Source: CAZSHG01 sp964606695 [NCBI: uncultured bacterium] | GTDB taxonomy: Bacteria; UBP14; UBA6098 | Direction of reading: 5' to 3' | DNA length: 64,000 bases | Assembly (NCBI GenBank): GCA_964606695.1 | Contig: CAZSHG010000017.1 | Coordinates: 1-64,000 of the forward strand | In this document: piece after piece, positions 1-8,553 of the stretch | Numbering within the stretch: the first letter of the stretch is position 1 | How the letters are laid out: the number at the start of each line of letters is the position of its first letter | The notes under the pieces: generated by a model | Databases searched by the model: none | Told to the model about the DNA's origin: nothing | What the model saw: only the letters and a program-made list of their open reading frames with translations | Made by a program: the position numbers and the translations under genes

Positions 1-48
1 CCGCAGGAGATTTCTCGTCGGGCAGGAAGCCCTCGCTCGAAATGACAG
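1..48. repeat. Partial copy of a palindromic repeat inside the sorting domain of the seven-repeat protein
   Basis: The stretch from GAGATTTCTCGTCGG to CTCGAAATGACAG matches one arm of the palindrome found at 1745-1821, including the ends GAGATTTCTCGTCG and TCGAAATGACAG. It sits in frame just after the DVNGR motif, the same protein position as in the neighbouring gene. The other arm would lie outside the window. Confidence 0.6.
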
Positions 49-1528
49 AAATGCGGCGCCCATTCACGTCAAATATCTCTATTTCCGCGCCCGCTGGGGC
101 GGAGATGGAGACGGCGGAATTGAAGGGGTTGGGGGTGATATTCATGCTGAAATGCTCCGGAAGGGCATTTTCGGTTATTCCATCCTCCGGCGATAACTTA
201 ACTACCCAATAATCAGCAGAGCCATGGTTTCCGCTGACATCGCCATCATTCGAAGAGGACTCTCCCGCGACGATGAAACCGCCATCGGCGGTCTGTTGAA
301 CAGAATGCGCATAATCCAAAGAACTTCCGCCGAGGCACTTTTGCCACAAAATATTCCCCGCAGAATTCAACTTCACTACCCAATAATCTCTACCGCCATG
401 ATGTCCGCTGACATCGCCATCATTGGACTCGGAATATCCCGCGACGATGAAACCGCCATCGGTCGTCTGTTGAACAGAAAGCGCAACATCATTAGCACTT
501 CCGCCGAGGGATTTCTGCCACTCGATATTTCCCGCAGAATTCAACTTCACTACCCAATAATCAGCAGAATCTCCCGGTGTTCCGTGATGTCCGCTGACAT
601 CGCCATCATTGGAATAGGAATAGCCCGCGACGATGAAACCGGTATCGGCAGTCTGTTGAACAGAGGACGCAAAATCTTCATCACTTCCGCCGAGGCATTT
701 CTGCCACTCTATATTCCCCGCAGAATTCAACTTCACTACCCAAGAATCAAAGGTGTATAAGCTTCCGTGATGTCCGCTGACATCGCCATCATTGGACCAG
801 GACGATCCCGCGACGATGAAACCGCCATCGGATGTCTGTTGAACAGAATTCGCCCTATCAATACCACTTCCGCCGAGGGATTTCTGCCACTCTATATTCC
901 CCGCGGAATTCAACTTCACTACCCAAATATCAGAATTCCATTCGACACCATGATGTCCGCTGACATCGCCATCATTGGACCAGGACGATCCCGCGAAGAT
1001 GAAACCGCCATCGGATGTCTGTTGAACAGATTCCGCAATATCATCAGCACTTCCGCCGAGGGATTTCTGCCACTCTATATTTCCCGCAGAATTCAACTTC
1101 ACTAACCAAGAATCTGCAGTTACGGAGTCGGGATGTGTTGAACCGTGATGTCCGCTGACATCGCCATCATTGGACTCGGAATAGCCCGTGACGATGAAAC
1201 CGCCATCGGCAGTCTGTTGAACAGAGGACGCCTCATCCCAATCACTTCCGCCGAGGGATTTCTGCCACTCTATATTCCCCGCAGAATTCAACTTCACTAC
1301 CCAATAATCAGAATTCCATTCGACACCATGATGTCCGCTGACATCGCCATCATTGGACCAGGACCTTCCCGCGAAGATGAAACCGCCATCGGTGGTCTGT
1401 TGAACAGAGGACGCCCAATCATAATCACTTCCGCCGAGGCATTTCTGCCACTCGATTGTGGGCGCGGTTTGCGCAAGGCACGCGCCGGCGAGCGAAATGA
1501 GAGTTAATAATAGAATTGCTTTTTTCAT
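1..1528 (-). CDS. Secreted seven-repeat beta-propeller-like surface protein with C-terminal sorting domain (C-terminus cut by window edge)
   Basis: The frame starts at an ATG preceded by a strong AAGGAGG site and stays open to the window start, giving about 509 visible codons. A signal peptide (MKKAILLLTLISLAGACLA) is followed by seven repeats of 58-65 residues. Each repeat contains GNI(E/L)WQK(S/C)LGGS, SVQQT(A/T/S)DGGFI, SNDGDVSG(H/N)HG and W(V/L)VKLN. Such repeats probably fold as blades of an extracellular propeller; that is inference from the pattern. After the repeats comes the start of a sorting domain (NPFNSAV, then IFDVNGR), as in five other proteins here. The reading frame then enters a palindromic repeat shared with the neighbouring amidase gene. 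It lies 55 bp downstream of the amidase gene on the same strand, so both may form one transcript. No catalytic motif was recognised. The end of the protein is not visible. Confidence 0.85.
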   Translation of the reverse strand, partial: MKKAILLLTLISLAGACLAQTAPTIEWQKCLGGSDYDWASSVQQTTDGGFIFAGRSWSNDGDVSGHHGVEWNSDYWVVKLNSAGNIEWQKSLGGSDWDEASSVQQTADGGFIVTGYSESNDGDVSGHHGSTHPDSVTADSWLVKLNSAGNIEWQKSLGGSADDIAESVQQTSDGGFIFAGSSWSNDGDVSGHHGVEWNSDIWVVKLNSAGNIEWQKSLGGSGIDRANSVQQTSDGGFIVAGSSWSNDGDVSGHHGSLYTFDSWVVKLNSAGNIEWQKCLGGSDEDFASSVQQTADTGFIVAGYSYSNDGDVSGHHGTPGDSADYWVVKLNSAGNIEWQKSLGGSANDVALSVQQTTDGGFIVAGYSESNDGDVSGHHGGRDYWVVKLNSAGNILWQKCLGGSSLDYAHSVQQTADGGFIVAGESSSNDGDVSGNHGSADYWVVKLSPEDGITENALPEHFSMNITPNPFNSAVSISAPAGAEIEIFDVNGRRISVISSEGFLPDEKSPA

Positions 1529-1583
1529 GGTGTTCCTCCTTAATGCGTTCAAGTTGTCCATACCTGAATTGAATATAATACCT

Positions 1584-3581
1584 CTACTTGAGATAAACAA
1601 GCCGTTTCGTAACCGATTCGTCGCCGATATTCGCGCGGACGAGGTAAATGCCGGAGGTGATTGACGGCGATGGTTGCCAGACGAATTTGTTTTGGCTGTC
1701 ATTACGAACGTTTCCTACACTGTCATTTCGATTTCTTCCTCCATTGTCATTTCGAGCTTGCCGAGAAATCTCCTCCTGAACCGCACGAGATTTCTCGTCG
1801 CTATCGCTCCTCGAAATGACAGGTTGGTGGTTATTCTCAAGGACTGAGACCAACCGCCCATTCACATCGTAAATCTCGATTTGTATTGGTAGGCCGGACA
1901 TTCCTGTCTGGCTGGGGTCGTTCTGAACAGACAGGAATGTCTGTTCTACCGAGATTGTTACGGCGGTGTTAAAGGGGTTCGGATAGGCATGTAAAGTTAT
2001 CTGGTCGGGTTTGGCCGGTGTTTCGGGGACGTCGAGGGCGTCGTAGTAGAGCCACAGGACGGCGTCGGCGATTACCACACTGCCGTCGGTGGCGGTTCGG
2101 TCGGCGATGCTTACGTAGCCGTCGGTACCTGCCAGCATGTCCATTCGTCCGAGGTAATGCCAGCTCGCACCGCTTCCCTTCTGCGACACGAACAGCGACT
2201 CGTTTTCCATGCCGAACATCCGCACGAAAACGCTATCACATCGGTTGGAACCCGCGAGCCACCACATATAGACGTCGTATTGGCCGTCATCTGGGATAGT
2301 TGGCGTCCATACCGCCCAGTCGTCGTCGCCGCCTGCATCGCAATATTGGTAATCGTTCCACCATCCCAGTTCGGGGGCGTAGGTGCCGGTGATCCAGCTT
2401 CCGCTATCTGTGAATCCGGGGTCGCCGTTATCTACGATTATCGAGTCGCCGGTTCCTCCACCGCCGGTCAGGCGAAGATAGACCGTGTCGCGTATCATGG
2501 GGATTTCCGGGTGGAAATGCGCTCCGGGACAGGCGGTGGAAGCGGATTCCCAGTCCTTGTGGCCGAGGATACATAGCGCGTAGTCCTCGTAGCCGGGGTC
2601 GCCGTTCCAGGCACTGCCGTATGGGTCGATACCGCGTTGGTCGCATTTCCATGTGATAAGGTCGTAAATCGCGGGCCAGGTAGGTTCGTGGATGTAATCG
2701 GTCTCGAAGTTGCCCATCACGGAGAATCCCATGACATTGGCGTTGTGATATGAGCAATGCGCCGCGCGGACATCGAGATTGGCAAGGTCGGCGGAATATC
2801 GCCCATGGTAGATGTTGCCCAGGTGGTCGAGGACAAAGTTATATCCGATGTCGTTCCAGCCGCGGGTGTAAACGTGGTAGTTCCAGATATTGCGCATCTG
2901 CGCGCAGGGGTCGGAGGGAGTGGATGTCGCGCCCGCTGTGTGGTGGATGGTTACGTGCGTGATAGTCGTGTAATATGTCGGTGTGCCGGAGGCGAAGGTG
3001 TCGGGGATAGGGCAGTCCCAGCCGGAGGGGCCTCTGCTCACGTAGGAAGGCATCGGCCAGTCGGTGGGGGAGAATATGGTTACGGGCACGGGTTCGCTCT
3101 CCGTCCAGCCGCAATCCATGAACACGAAGCGCACGCGGTCTATGCGCGGCGTATCGTCGCCGTCGGAATACAGGTAAAAATTCGCGCGATAGTATTTCGC
3201 GGGAGATCTGGAGGTATAATATGGATTGGAGTAGATTCGGTCATCGACTGGGCCTTCATCGTCATTGTGTTCGATTTCCCATTCGCGGAGGGGGCCATTC
3301 CATTTCTCGCCGTCGTCTGACCAGAAGATTTCGGCGAGGATTCTCGATTCGCCGGGCAAATCGCCATTAAGAAGAAGGGCGAATCCGGTGAGGTCGTCGA
3401 GGTTGGCGAGGGTTGGCTCGGTAGATACAGCTCCCTCGAACGTCAGGCCGGGGGCAATCGGTTCCGGCGGCTGGATTACGCTCACGGGCGCGAATTCGGC
3501 ATCGACGTATTCGGTGGGATAGGGCGATGCGAATATCGTCAGAGAAATTAGCGTGAATAAGATCGAAATGTATTTCAACAT
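1584..3581 (-). CDS. Secreted N-acetylmuramoyl-L-alanine amidase (PGRP/Amidase_2 type) with golvesin-like domain and sorting domain
   Basis: Predicted exported peptidoglycan amidase of 665 residues. A signal peptide (MLKYISILFTLISLTIFAS) leads to a region of unknown fold with an FVFMDCGW segment. The amidase domain follows (about 205-365). It shows the expected zinc ligands: a His in IHHTA near 212, a His in LGHKDW near 340 and a Cys in ACPG near 351. Next is a golvesin-C-like domain (about 390-535) with the typical IVDNGDPGF opening and a late ADAVLW. The C-terminal sorting domain starts at AYPNPFN and ends in SGIYLVRANIGDESVTKRLV. This last domain is interrupted by two palindromic elements translated in frame, which lengthen a normally compact fold by about 60 residues. 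Likely role: cleavage of peptide stems from glycan strands, its own or those of other cells. The amidase call is firm; the physiological role is inference. Confidence 0.9.
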   Translation of the reverse strand: MLKYISILFTLISLTIFASPYPTEYVDAEFAPVSVIQPPEPIAPGLTFEGAVSTEPTLANLDDLTGFALLLNGDLPGESRILAEIFWSDDGEKWNGPLREWEIEHNDDEGPVDDRIYSNPYYTSRSPAKYYRANFYLYSDGDDTPRIDRVRFVFMDCGWTESEPVPVTIFSPTDWPMPSYVSRGPSGWDCPIPDTFASGTPTYYTTITHVTIHHTAGATSTPSDPCAQMRNIWNYHVYTRGWNDIGYNFVLDHLGNIYHGRYSADLANLDVRAAHCSYHNANVMGFSVMGNFETDYIHEPTWPAIYDLITWKCDQRGIDPYGSAWNGDPGYEDYALCILGHKDWESASTACPGAHFHPEIPMIRDTVYLRLTGGGGTGDSIIVDNGDPGFTDSGSWITGTYAPELGWWNDYQYCDAGGDDDWAVWTPTIPDDGQYDVYMWWLAGSNRCDSVFVRMFGMENESLFVSQKGSGASWHYLGRMDMLAGTDGYVSIADRTATDGSVVIADAVLWLYYDALDVPETPAKPDQITLHAYPNPFNTAVTISVEQTFLSVQNDPSQTGMSGLPIQIEIYDVNGRLVSVLENNHQPVISRSDSDEKSRAVQEEISRQARNDNGGRNRNDSVGNVRNDSQNKFVWQPSPSITSGIYLVRANIGDESVTKRLVYLK
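1745..1821. repeat. Imperfect palindromic element within a coding region
   Basis: The left arm TGTCATTTCGAGC...GAGAAATCTC and the right arm GAGATTTCTCG...CTCGAAATGACA are inverted copies around a short centre. Partial left-arm copies (TGTCATTACGAACG, TGTCATTTCGATTTC) lie just before it, from about 1698. The frame of the amidase gene stays open throughout, so it is translated as a polar, Arg/Asn-rich insert. Confidence 0.75.
1897..1941. repeat. Second inverted repeat within the same sorting domain
   Basis: GACATTCCTGTCTG at 1897-1910 and CAGACAGGAATGTC at 1928-1941 are exact 14-bp inverted copies separated by 17 bp. The element is read in frame as VEQTFLSVQ...GMSGLP between the PNPFN motif and the IYDVNGR motif of the amidase. 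Its sequence is unrelated to the 1745-1821 palindrome. Confidence 0.8.
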
Positions 3582-3757
3582 AATTAACTCCTTTTATCAT
3601 CAACTATAATTTAATTATTAAAGCTATTTGCGCAAGTTTCGATTTTCTATTCGCAATGTGATTTCTTCAGATCGAAACAAGAACTGGCATATGAACTGCG
3701 TTAAACACCATTGAATAATATCAGACAATAAAAGATATTAATTAACAATAATAATCA

Positions 3758-3785
3758 TTGACAAATAGCCGCCGCGAATTATTTT
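3758..3785 (+). promoter_or_regulatory. Predicted sigma-70-type promoter for the membrane protein gene
   Basis: TTGACA at 3758-3763 and TATTTT at 3780-3785 with a 16-bp spacer. A good AAAGGAG ribosome site and the ATG follow about 30 bp downstream. Confidence 0.55.
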
Positions 3786-3817
3786 ATTAACGAACAACGA
3801 TTCACAAAGGAGTCGGA

Positions 3818-4627
3818 ATGGAAAAAGGAATTTTTGCGATGTTGCTTCGCGACCGGGAGCGGCTGTTCGATGCGATACTGGAGGGCAAACGCCCGCCGGG
3901 GTTGTTCAGCAAGCTGACACTTACCAGTATCGCGTTTTTCGCGATATACGGCGTGGTGATGGGGCTATACAATTCGCCACTGCAGGCGCTGTCGTCGGCG
4001 GTGAAGGTGCCGGTGTTGTTCTTCCTGGCACTGCTGATATGTTACCCGGCGCTGTTTATGTTCAATGTGTTGCTGGGGAGCAAGCTTACCTTCGCGCAGT
4101 CTTTCGCGTTGATATTGGTGTCCTATGGAATAATCGCATCGGTACTGGCGTCTTTCGCGCCGATATCGGTGTTCTTCATGTTGATAGGTTCGAGCTACGC
4201 CTTTCTGCGATTATTGCACGTCGCGGTATTCGCTGTAGCGGGAATCGCGGGGATGAAGGCGTTGAACGACGGTCTGCTCTATGCTTGCGAGAAATACACG
4301 GTCTACCCCAAACAGGGCGTGCGAGTTTTCAAGATCTGGATACTCATCTTCGCTTTTGTGGGGACGCAACTGGCATGGAATTTACGCCCCTTCCTGGGTG
4401 ACAGAGATATGCCATTCCAGGTCGTGCGGAAACAGGACAGCAATTTCTATGCGCATATGTTCAGAACTTCCGTGAATTTCGTATTCGGCGATGAGAAGGA
4501 CGGGGGCGGAAGTCAATCGCTTAAGGAGACAGATAACCCAAAGAATGGACATGGCTTCAAACTCCATGTGCCGGACGAAGAAAATCCCGAAGAATTAACT
4601 CCGGACACGGTAATCATAGATAACTGA
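3818..4627 (+). CDS. Multi-pass membrane protein of unknown function
   Basis: A 269-residue protein with an AAAGGAG site upstream. After a short cytoplasmic N-terminus (RDRERLFDAILEGKRPP) come about five to six hydrophobic segments between residues 30 and 190. A hydrophilic tail follows, rich in Asp, Glu and Gly. The layout of a short leader, a YGVVMGLY segment, a KVPVLFFLALLICYPALF segment and an N-terminal 'R..LF..I..G' motif resembles a family of Yip1-like integral membrane proteins. Some of these are annotated as WH2-domain proteins; I do not trust that label. Its stop codon overlaps the start of the next gene (TGATG), so the two are translationally coupled. Function unknown. Confidence 0.7.
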   Translation: MEKGIFAMLLRDRERLFDAILEGKRPPGLFSKLTLTSIAFFAIYGVVMGLYNSPLQALSSAVKVPVLFFLALLICYPALFMFNVLLGSKLTFAQSFALILVSYGIIASVLASFAPISVFFMLIGSSYAFLRLLHVAVFAVAGIAGMKALNDGLLYACEKYTVYPKQGVRVFKIWILIFAFVGTQLAWNLRPFLGDRDMPFQVVRKQDSNFYAHMFRTSVNFVFGDEKDGGGSQSLKETDNPKNGHGFKLHVPDEENPEELTPDTVIIDN

Positions 4628-4836
4628 TGCAAGACGAAATTATGACAGTAGCGGAGGTCGCGGAGTATCTCAAAATGAAGCCGCAGACTATCTACAAGTG
4701 GCTTCAGGAGGGGATGATCCCGGCGGCAAAATTGGGGCGGGAGTGGCGCTTTCGGAAATCGATAATCGACGCCTGGCTGGATAAGAAAATGGCCGAATCG
4801 CCTGCTATGCATGAATTGGAAGAGGACGAGAGCTGA
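4627..4836 (+). CDS. Excisionase-type helix-turn-helix DNA-binding protein
   Basis: A 69-residue protein that is essentially one MerR-like/excisionase (HTH_17) domain. The pattern MTVAEVAEYLKMKPQTIYKWL, then GMIPAAKLGREWRF and a final IDAWL, is the classic helix-turn-helix and wing of this group. A short acidic tail ends the protein. The start overlaps the stop of the membrane protein gene by one base. Proteins of this size are often small chromosomal regulators and not phage excisionases; no integrase or att site is visible nearby, which favours a regulatory role. The target is unknown. Confidence 0.88.
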   Translation: MQDEIMTVAEVAEYLKMKPQTIYKWLQEGMIPAAKLGREWRFRKSIIDAWLDKKMAESPAMHELEEDES

Positions 4837-4857
4837 TCAACCCGGCTCGTTCGTGTC

Positions 4858-5055
4858 CTACGTCTCCACGAATTGCCGAAGCTCGGATATTAATTGCTCG
4901 ATGGGCATCTCACGGGCTTCGGCGACCTTATATAGCGGCTCGATAAGTTCCGCCGGGCAGGCAATCGAATGCATCCCGTGACGCGCGAGGACTTTCATCG
5001 CGCCGGGGCATTTAATAAGCAATTCTTCTAACGGAGTGTTCTCAGTTATTTCCAA
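4858..5055 (-). CDS. DUF1858 domain protein
   Basis: A 65-residue protein matching the DUF1858 family along its whole length. The opening (ITENTPLEELLIKCPGAMKVLARHGMH) is followed by a Cys and a C-terminal helical part ending in IEQLISELRQF. The family has conserved Gly-Met and Cys residues and is common in anaerobes, often fused or adjacent to hybrid-cluster or redox proteins. It is proposed to bind a metal or cluster, but its function is not established. It is transcribed divergently from the GH3 gene and converges on the regulator gene 21 bp away. Confidence 0.82.
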   Translation of the reverse strand: MEITENTPLEELLIKCPGAMKVLARHGMHSIACPAELIEPLYKVAEAREMPIEQLISELRQFVET

Positions 5056-5143
5056 GAGCGACCTTTCATCGTTTACAAATCATATTAGATTATTTATATT
5101 TCGTAGGAATGCAAGCTTTTCTTGATAAAAAGGAGTCTTTCGC

Positions 5144-6025
5144 ATGATACTACCGGTAGTTCTCGGTTTCGATAACAAACGCCCATCAGATAAGTTTTTG
5201 AGATTGATCGAAAGATATTCGCCCTATGGCATTATTCTTTTCGAATGCAATTTCGACGACCTTGACATGATAGCCGAAAACGTTCGGGCGATAAAATCTG
5301 CCAGCCCGAACTCGCTTATCATGATCGATGAAGAGGGCGGCGTGAAAAGCCGCATTCGGCATGAACACGGTTTCCCAAACCCACCCGACCCACGAGAAGT
5401 AGCGAGAAAAATGACACTCGATGAAGCGCGAGAAGCCTATCGAATTTTAGGGAGAGCATTAGTCGAATTAGGTATCGACGTCGATCTAGCGCCGGTGGTG
5501 GACGTTGCGCCGGCGGGGCATATCCTGGGCGACCGCACCTTTTCCGACGATTGGCGTATATGCGCAGATTACACCGCGGCTGTAATCGAAGGCCTGCACG
5601 ATGGCGGCGTGATGGCCTGCGCGAAACATTTTCCCGGGCTGGGCGGAGCGGAAATCGATCCGCATCTTAATGTTGCGTTATCCGATGCCAATCGAGAAAA
5701 ATTTGAACGAATTCACTTTCCGCCGTTCAAGCGGGCTATCAACGTAGGCGTCGATTTCGTGATGACGACTCATTTGCGAGCCAAATCACTCGATCCATCA
5801 GGTAAAATAGCGACCTTATCGCCTTTGATAACGAATCACATTCGCAAAATGGGATTCGAGGGTAAAATCCTTACAGACGATTTACTTATGCGAGGAGCTC
5901 TGGAAATCTCGTCTATAGAATTGTTATCACGCCGGTCAATCGAATCTGGCCACGATATTATTCTGATTTGCCGCGAAATCGAAAATACCGACAGGATTCT
6001 GCAAAGCCTGAAAGATATATATTAG
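5144..6025 (+). CDS. nagZ: Glycoside hydrolase family 3 protein, beta-N-acetylhexosaminidase (NagZ-like)
   Basis: A 293-residue single-domain GH3 enzyme without a signal peptide, preceded by AAAAGGAG. The NagZ hallmarks are present: IDEEGG near 66, the KHFPGLG...DPH segment near 160-172 that supplies the unusual acid/base His, and the nucleophile Asp in TDDLLM near 244. The expected activity is removal of N-acetylglucosamine from muropeptides in the cytoplasm during cell-wall recycling. At 293 residues it is slightly shorter than typical NagZ (about 330-340), so the C-terminal part may be trimmed. The family call is firm. The substrate is inferred from the motif; NagZ-like enzymes can also act on other aryl or muramyl substrates. 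Confidence 0.85.
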   Translation: MILPVVLGFDNKRPSDKFLRLIERYSPYGIILFECNFDDLDMIAENVRAIKSASPNSLIMIDEEGGVKSRIRHEHGFPNPPDPREVARKMTLDEAREAYRILGRALVELGIDVDLAPVVDVAPAGHILGDRTFSDDWRICADYTAAVIEGLHDGGVMACAKHFPGLGGAEIDPHLNVALSDANREKFERIHFPPFKRAINVGVDFVMTTHLRAKSLDPSGKIATLSPLITNHIRKMGFEGKILTDDLLMRGALEISSIELLSRRSIESGHDIILICREIENTDRILQSLKDIY

Positions 6026-8553
6026 TGAATATTCTTGCCCGATCCCACCCGCCGCCTGACGATGGATATAATGGATGTAACATCGTAACGATCGCGGATA
6101 GAACCGTCGATTTGTGTTAGAGGAATAGACGTGGGCAATTCACCGAGGATATAAAGGCCAGCACGCTCACTTAATGCCCTGATATTCATTAACGACGTCA
6201 TTGGATCTTCGTCGAGCGATTCAACGCCGACGAAAATCAGCTCGATTTTGTCGTGAGATTCGGTAATCTTTTGAGCCTCGCGGACATTATCGCAGATAAC
6301 GCTTTCATATTGTTTGCTTACGAGAGCCAATTTGAGTAATTTCTGCGTCGCCCTATCCTCAGTGATAACAATGATACGCGATTTGCCAGCCGCCTCGACA
6401 ATTTCCTGTTCTTCGAGGGCGGGGAGATAAACGTGGAAGGACGTGCCCAATCCCGGTTGACTCTCCAGAGTAATAGTTCCTCCATGTGCTTCGACTATAC
6501 CGTAGGAAACCGCAAGGCCAAGACCCGTTCCTGTCCCAGTGGGTTTCGTAGTATAGAAAGGTTCGAAAATCCTTGTCTGTTGGTCCTCCGGAATGCCTAC
6601 CCCACTGTCCGTAAGAGTAATTTGCACGTATTTGCCGGGGTTCAGGGTTGGGTGTGTCTGGACGAAAAGTTCGTCCAATTCGACCGGATTGACATCGAGT
6701 GTGAGTTTGCCGCCTTCGGGCATAGCGTCCCTGCCGTTAAGGCAAATATTGAACAGGGTTTGTTTAATCTGTATCGTATCTATATATACTTTGGGGAGGT
6801 TATCCGCTCTTCGGACAATCAATTCGATATCCTCGCCCAGGCCCTTGCTAAGCAGTCTGATTACCTCGTCTATCAGGTCGTCGATATTGGCCCTTTCACG
6901 ATTGGGAGTCTCCTGCCGCGCGAATGTCATCAGTTGTTTAACAAGTCCCGCGGCTCTCTCAGCCGATTCTTCTATTACATTCAGCATCTCCTGTTCGGAT
7001 TCGCCAAGCCCCTGAAGCGATTTCAAATATGATGCCGCCCCAAGAACTCCCACGAGAATATTATCGAAATCGTGTGCAATACCCGCGGCTAACGTGCCGA
7101 CGCTTTCCAGTTTCTGAGCGTGAATAAGTTCTTGCTCCAGTTTCCGTTTTTCGGACAGGTCGCGGACAATAGAGAGATACGTTCCGTCGCCGAGGGCTAT
7201 CGAGTTTATTTCCGTAGCGAAGGTCTGTCCGTTGGATTTGAGTGCTGTAAGCTCCAACAAACGTCCCGTGTCGATTTTCGATAAAAGTCGAAAATGCCTT
7301 CCAAAATCCTTTGCGGACTCTTTGGTAAAAAATTCAAAAACGCTCATATTTTTTATTTCGCGCTCAGTATATCCCCATAGTTGTTGCGTTCGTGGATTAG
7401 TTCTCAGGATATTTCCCAGCTCGTCAGTTATGAGAAAAGCGTCGTTTGCCTTTTCGATAAGCCGCCTTTCCTTTTCCTCGACAGCCCTAAGCTCTCGAAT
7501 GCTTTCCTCTAACTGGGCGATCATCTCGTTAAAGTTCTTCGCTAATTGAGCTATCTGGTCTTCGCCGGGTACCCTCACCCTCGTGCTCAAGTCTCCCGAT
7601 GTTGCCTCTTCTACGGCTTTATTTAAAGAAATAACCGGTTTGAGCGCGTTTCTAAGTAGAAGATAGAAGATTACAAATCCCAGAAGAATCGCGATCAGAA
7701 TTATACATATCACCCGTGTAATCATGCTCATCAGCGGTTTCATTACATCGCCATATTCGATTTCGGAAATCAGAACGGCGTTAAGCTTGTCGATAAAACT
7801 ACAATATCCAATCACCTGTTCCCCGTGCGAATTAATGTAGTTACCTCCGTATGCTCCCTTTTCGATGGCTTTTTTCAATGCCGGGGAAGTAACGACGTCC
7901 TCCATCACGATTTTATCGCTCATTATAGCGAAGGCATTGTATCTATTAATCAGGTAACTGTTAACCGGTCTTTCGGTCGTTGTCAGGGAAAGGATTTCGG
8001 ATAGCTTCTCCATGCGTGCCCTTCCCGCGAGCAGATACATAACTCTGCCCTCCTTGTCTCTAACGGTCTCCACAAAAGTTAAAGCGGGCGAATTGAGATA
8101 GACGCTATAATAGATAGGTTGAACTCCCGGATAAGCTATCGCATTCATGAAATAATCCCGGTTGGATATAATCCTCCCCTCGGCTTTTTTATCAGTCGAG
8201 ACTTCAACTTTTCCGTCTGGCCAACTAATAAGGTAAAACTCGAAATAATCCGTGTTGTCCTGCAGAAAATGGGACATTATCTGTCTCATTTGCCATTCAT
8301 CGTCGAAATTATATGAATAGGACAAACTTCTGGCCAGGTCTCCCAGATTCCTCTCCCTTTCCCTTAACCACGTTTCGAACCATTTTTCTTTCAAAGATAC
8401 CGTGTTGGCGAGTTCTCTTTTCGCGTCTGTTTCCAGATGCTTCCTGCTATTATAGAACATGATAATACCGAGCGCCAGAGCCGGTATGATACACCCCAGC
8501 AGGAAAACTACGCCGAAACGTTTTACTATGTCACGGTTTATCCAGGCGAACAT
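6022..8553 (-). CDS. Membrane sensor histidine kinase (Cache-HAMP-PAS-HisKA-HATPase) with degenerate receiver-like C-terminus
   Basis: An 843-residue hybrid-type kinase. Transmembrane helix 1 (about 13-32) is followed by a large periplasmic Cache-like domain (about 40-270), helix 2 (about 280-305), HAMP (to about 360) and PAS (about 370-475). The phosphoacceptor region has the H-box AAGIAHDFDNIL, a variant of the usual HDFNN. The ATPase part shows ICLNGRDAMPEGG (N box), DSGVGIP (G1) and GTGLGLAV (G2). The last ~120 residues look like a receiver fold, but the strand that should end in the phosphorylated Asp reads ELIFVGVES, so it cannot be phosphorylated in the usual way. The start lies 23 bp inside the end of the binding-protein gene upstream, so the two are coupled. 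No response regulator gene is adjacent. The ligand is unknown. Confidence 0.9.
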   Translation of the reverse strand: MFAWINRDIVKRFGVVFLLGCIIPALALGIIMFYNSRKHLETDAKRELANTVSLKEKWFETWLRERERNLGDLARSLSYSYNFDDEWQMRQIMSHFLQDNTDYFEFYLISWPDGKVEVSTDKKAEGRIISNRDYFMNAIAYPGVQPIYYSVYLNSPALTFVETVRDKEGRVMYLLAGRARMEKLSEILSLTTTERPVNSYLINRYNAFAIMSDKIVMEDVVTSPALKKAIEKGAYGGNYINSHGEQVIGYCSFIDKLNAVLISEIEYGDVMKPLMSMITRVICIILIAILLGFVIFYLLLRNALKPVISLNKAVEEATSGDLSTRVRVPGEDQIAQLAKNFNEMIAQLEESIRELRAVEEKERRLIEKANDAFLITDELGNILRTNPRTQQLWGYTEREIKNMSVFEFFTKESAKDFGRHFRLLSKIDTGRLLELTALKSNGQTFATEINSIALGDGTYLSIVRDLSEKRKLEQELIHAQKLESVGTLAAGIAHDFDNILVGVLGAASYLKSLQGLGESEQEMLNVIEESAERAAGLVKQLMTFARQETPNRERANIDDLIDEVIRLLSKGLGEDIELIVRRADNLPKVYIDTIQIKQTLFNICLNGRDAMPEGGKLTLDVNPVELDELFVQTHPTLNPGKYVQITLTDSGVGIPEDQQTRIFEPFYTTKPTGTGTGLGLAVSYGIVEAHGGTITLESQPGLGTSFHVYLPALEEQEIVEAAGKSRIIVITEDRATQKLLKLALVSKQYESVICDNVREAQKITESHDKIELIFVGVESLDEDPMTSLMNIRALSERAGLYILGELPTSIPLTQIDGSIRDRYDVTSIISIVRRRVGSGKNIH

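Noticed and set aside
224-1480. Possible CRISPR array from regularly spaced repeats
   Set aside because: The period is 174-195 bp, the whole unit is conserved and in frame, and there are no spacers or cas genes.
224-1507. Three plus-strand open frames with repeated MSADIAIIG...RDDETAIG units
   Set aside because: They are antisense shadows of the seven repeats in the minus-strand secreted protein, which has a signal peptide, ribosome site and sorting domain.
2018-3522. Several open frames on the plus strand opposite the amidase gene
   Set aside because: They are compositionally biased (Arg-rich) shadows of the amidase coding sequence with no recognisable domains.
4627-4836. Excisionase-type gene as a sign of a prophage or integrated element
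   Set aside because: No integrase, phage genes or attachment repeats nearby; the protein is coupled to a membrane protein gene.
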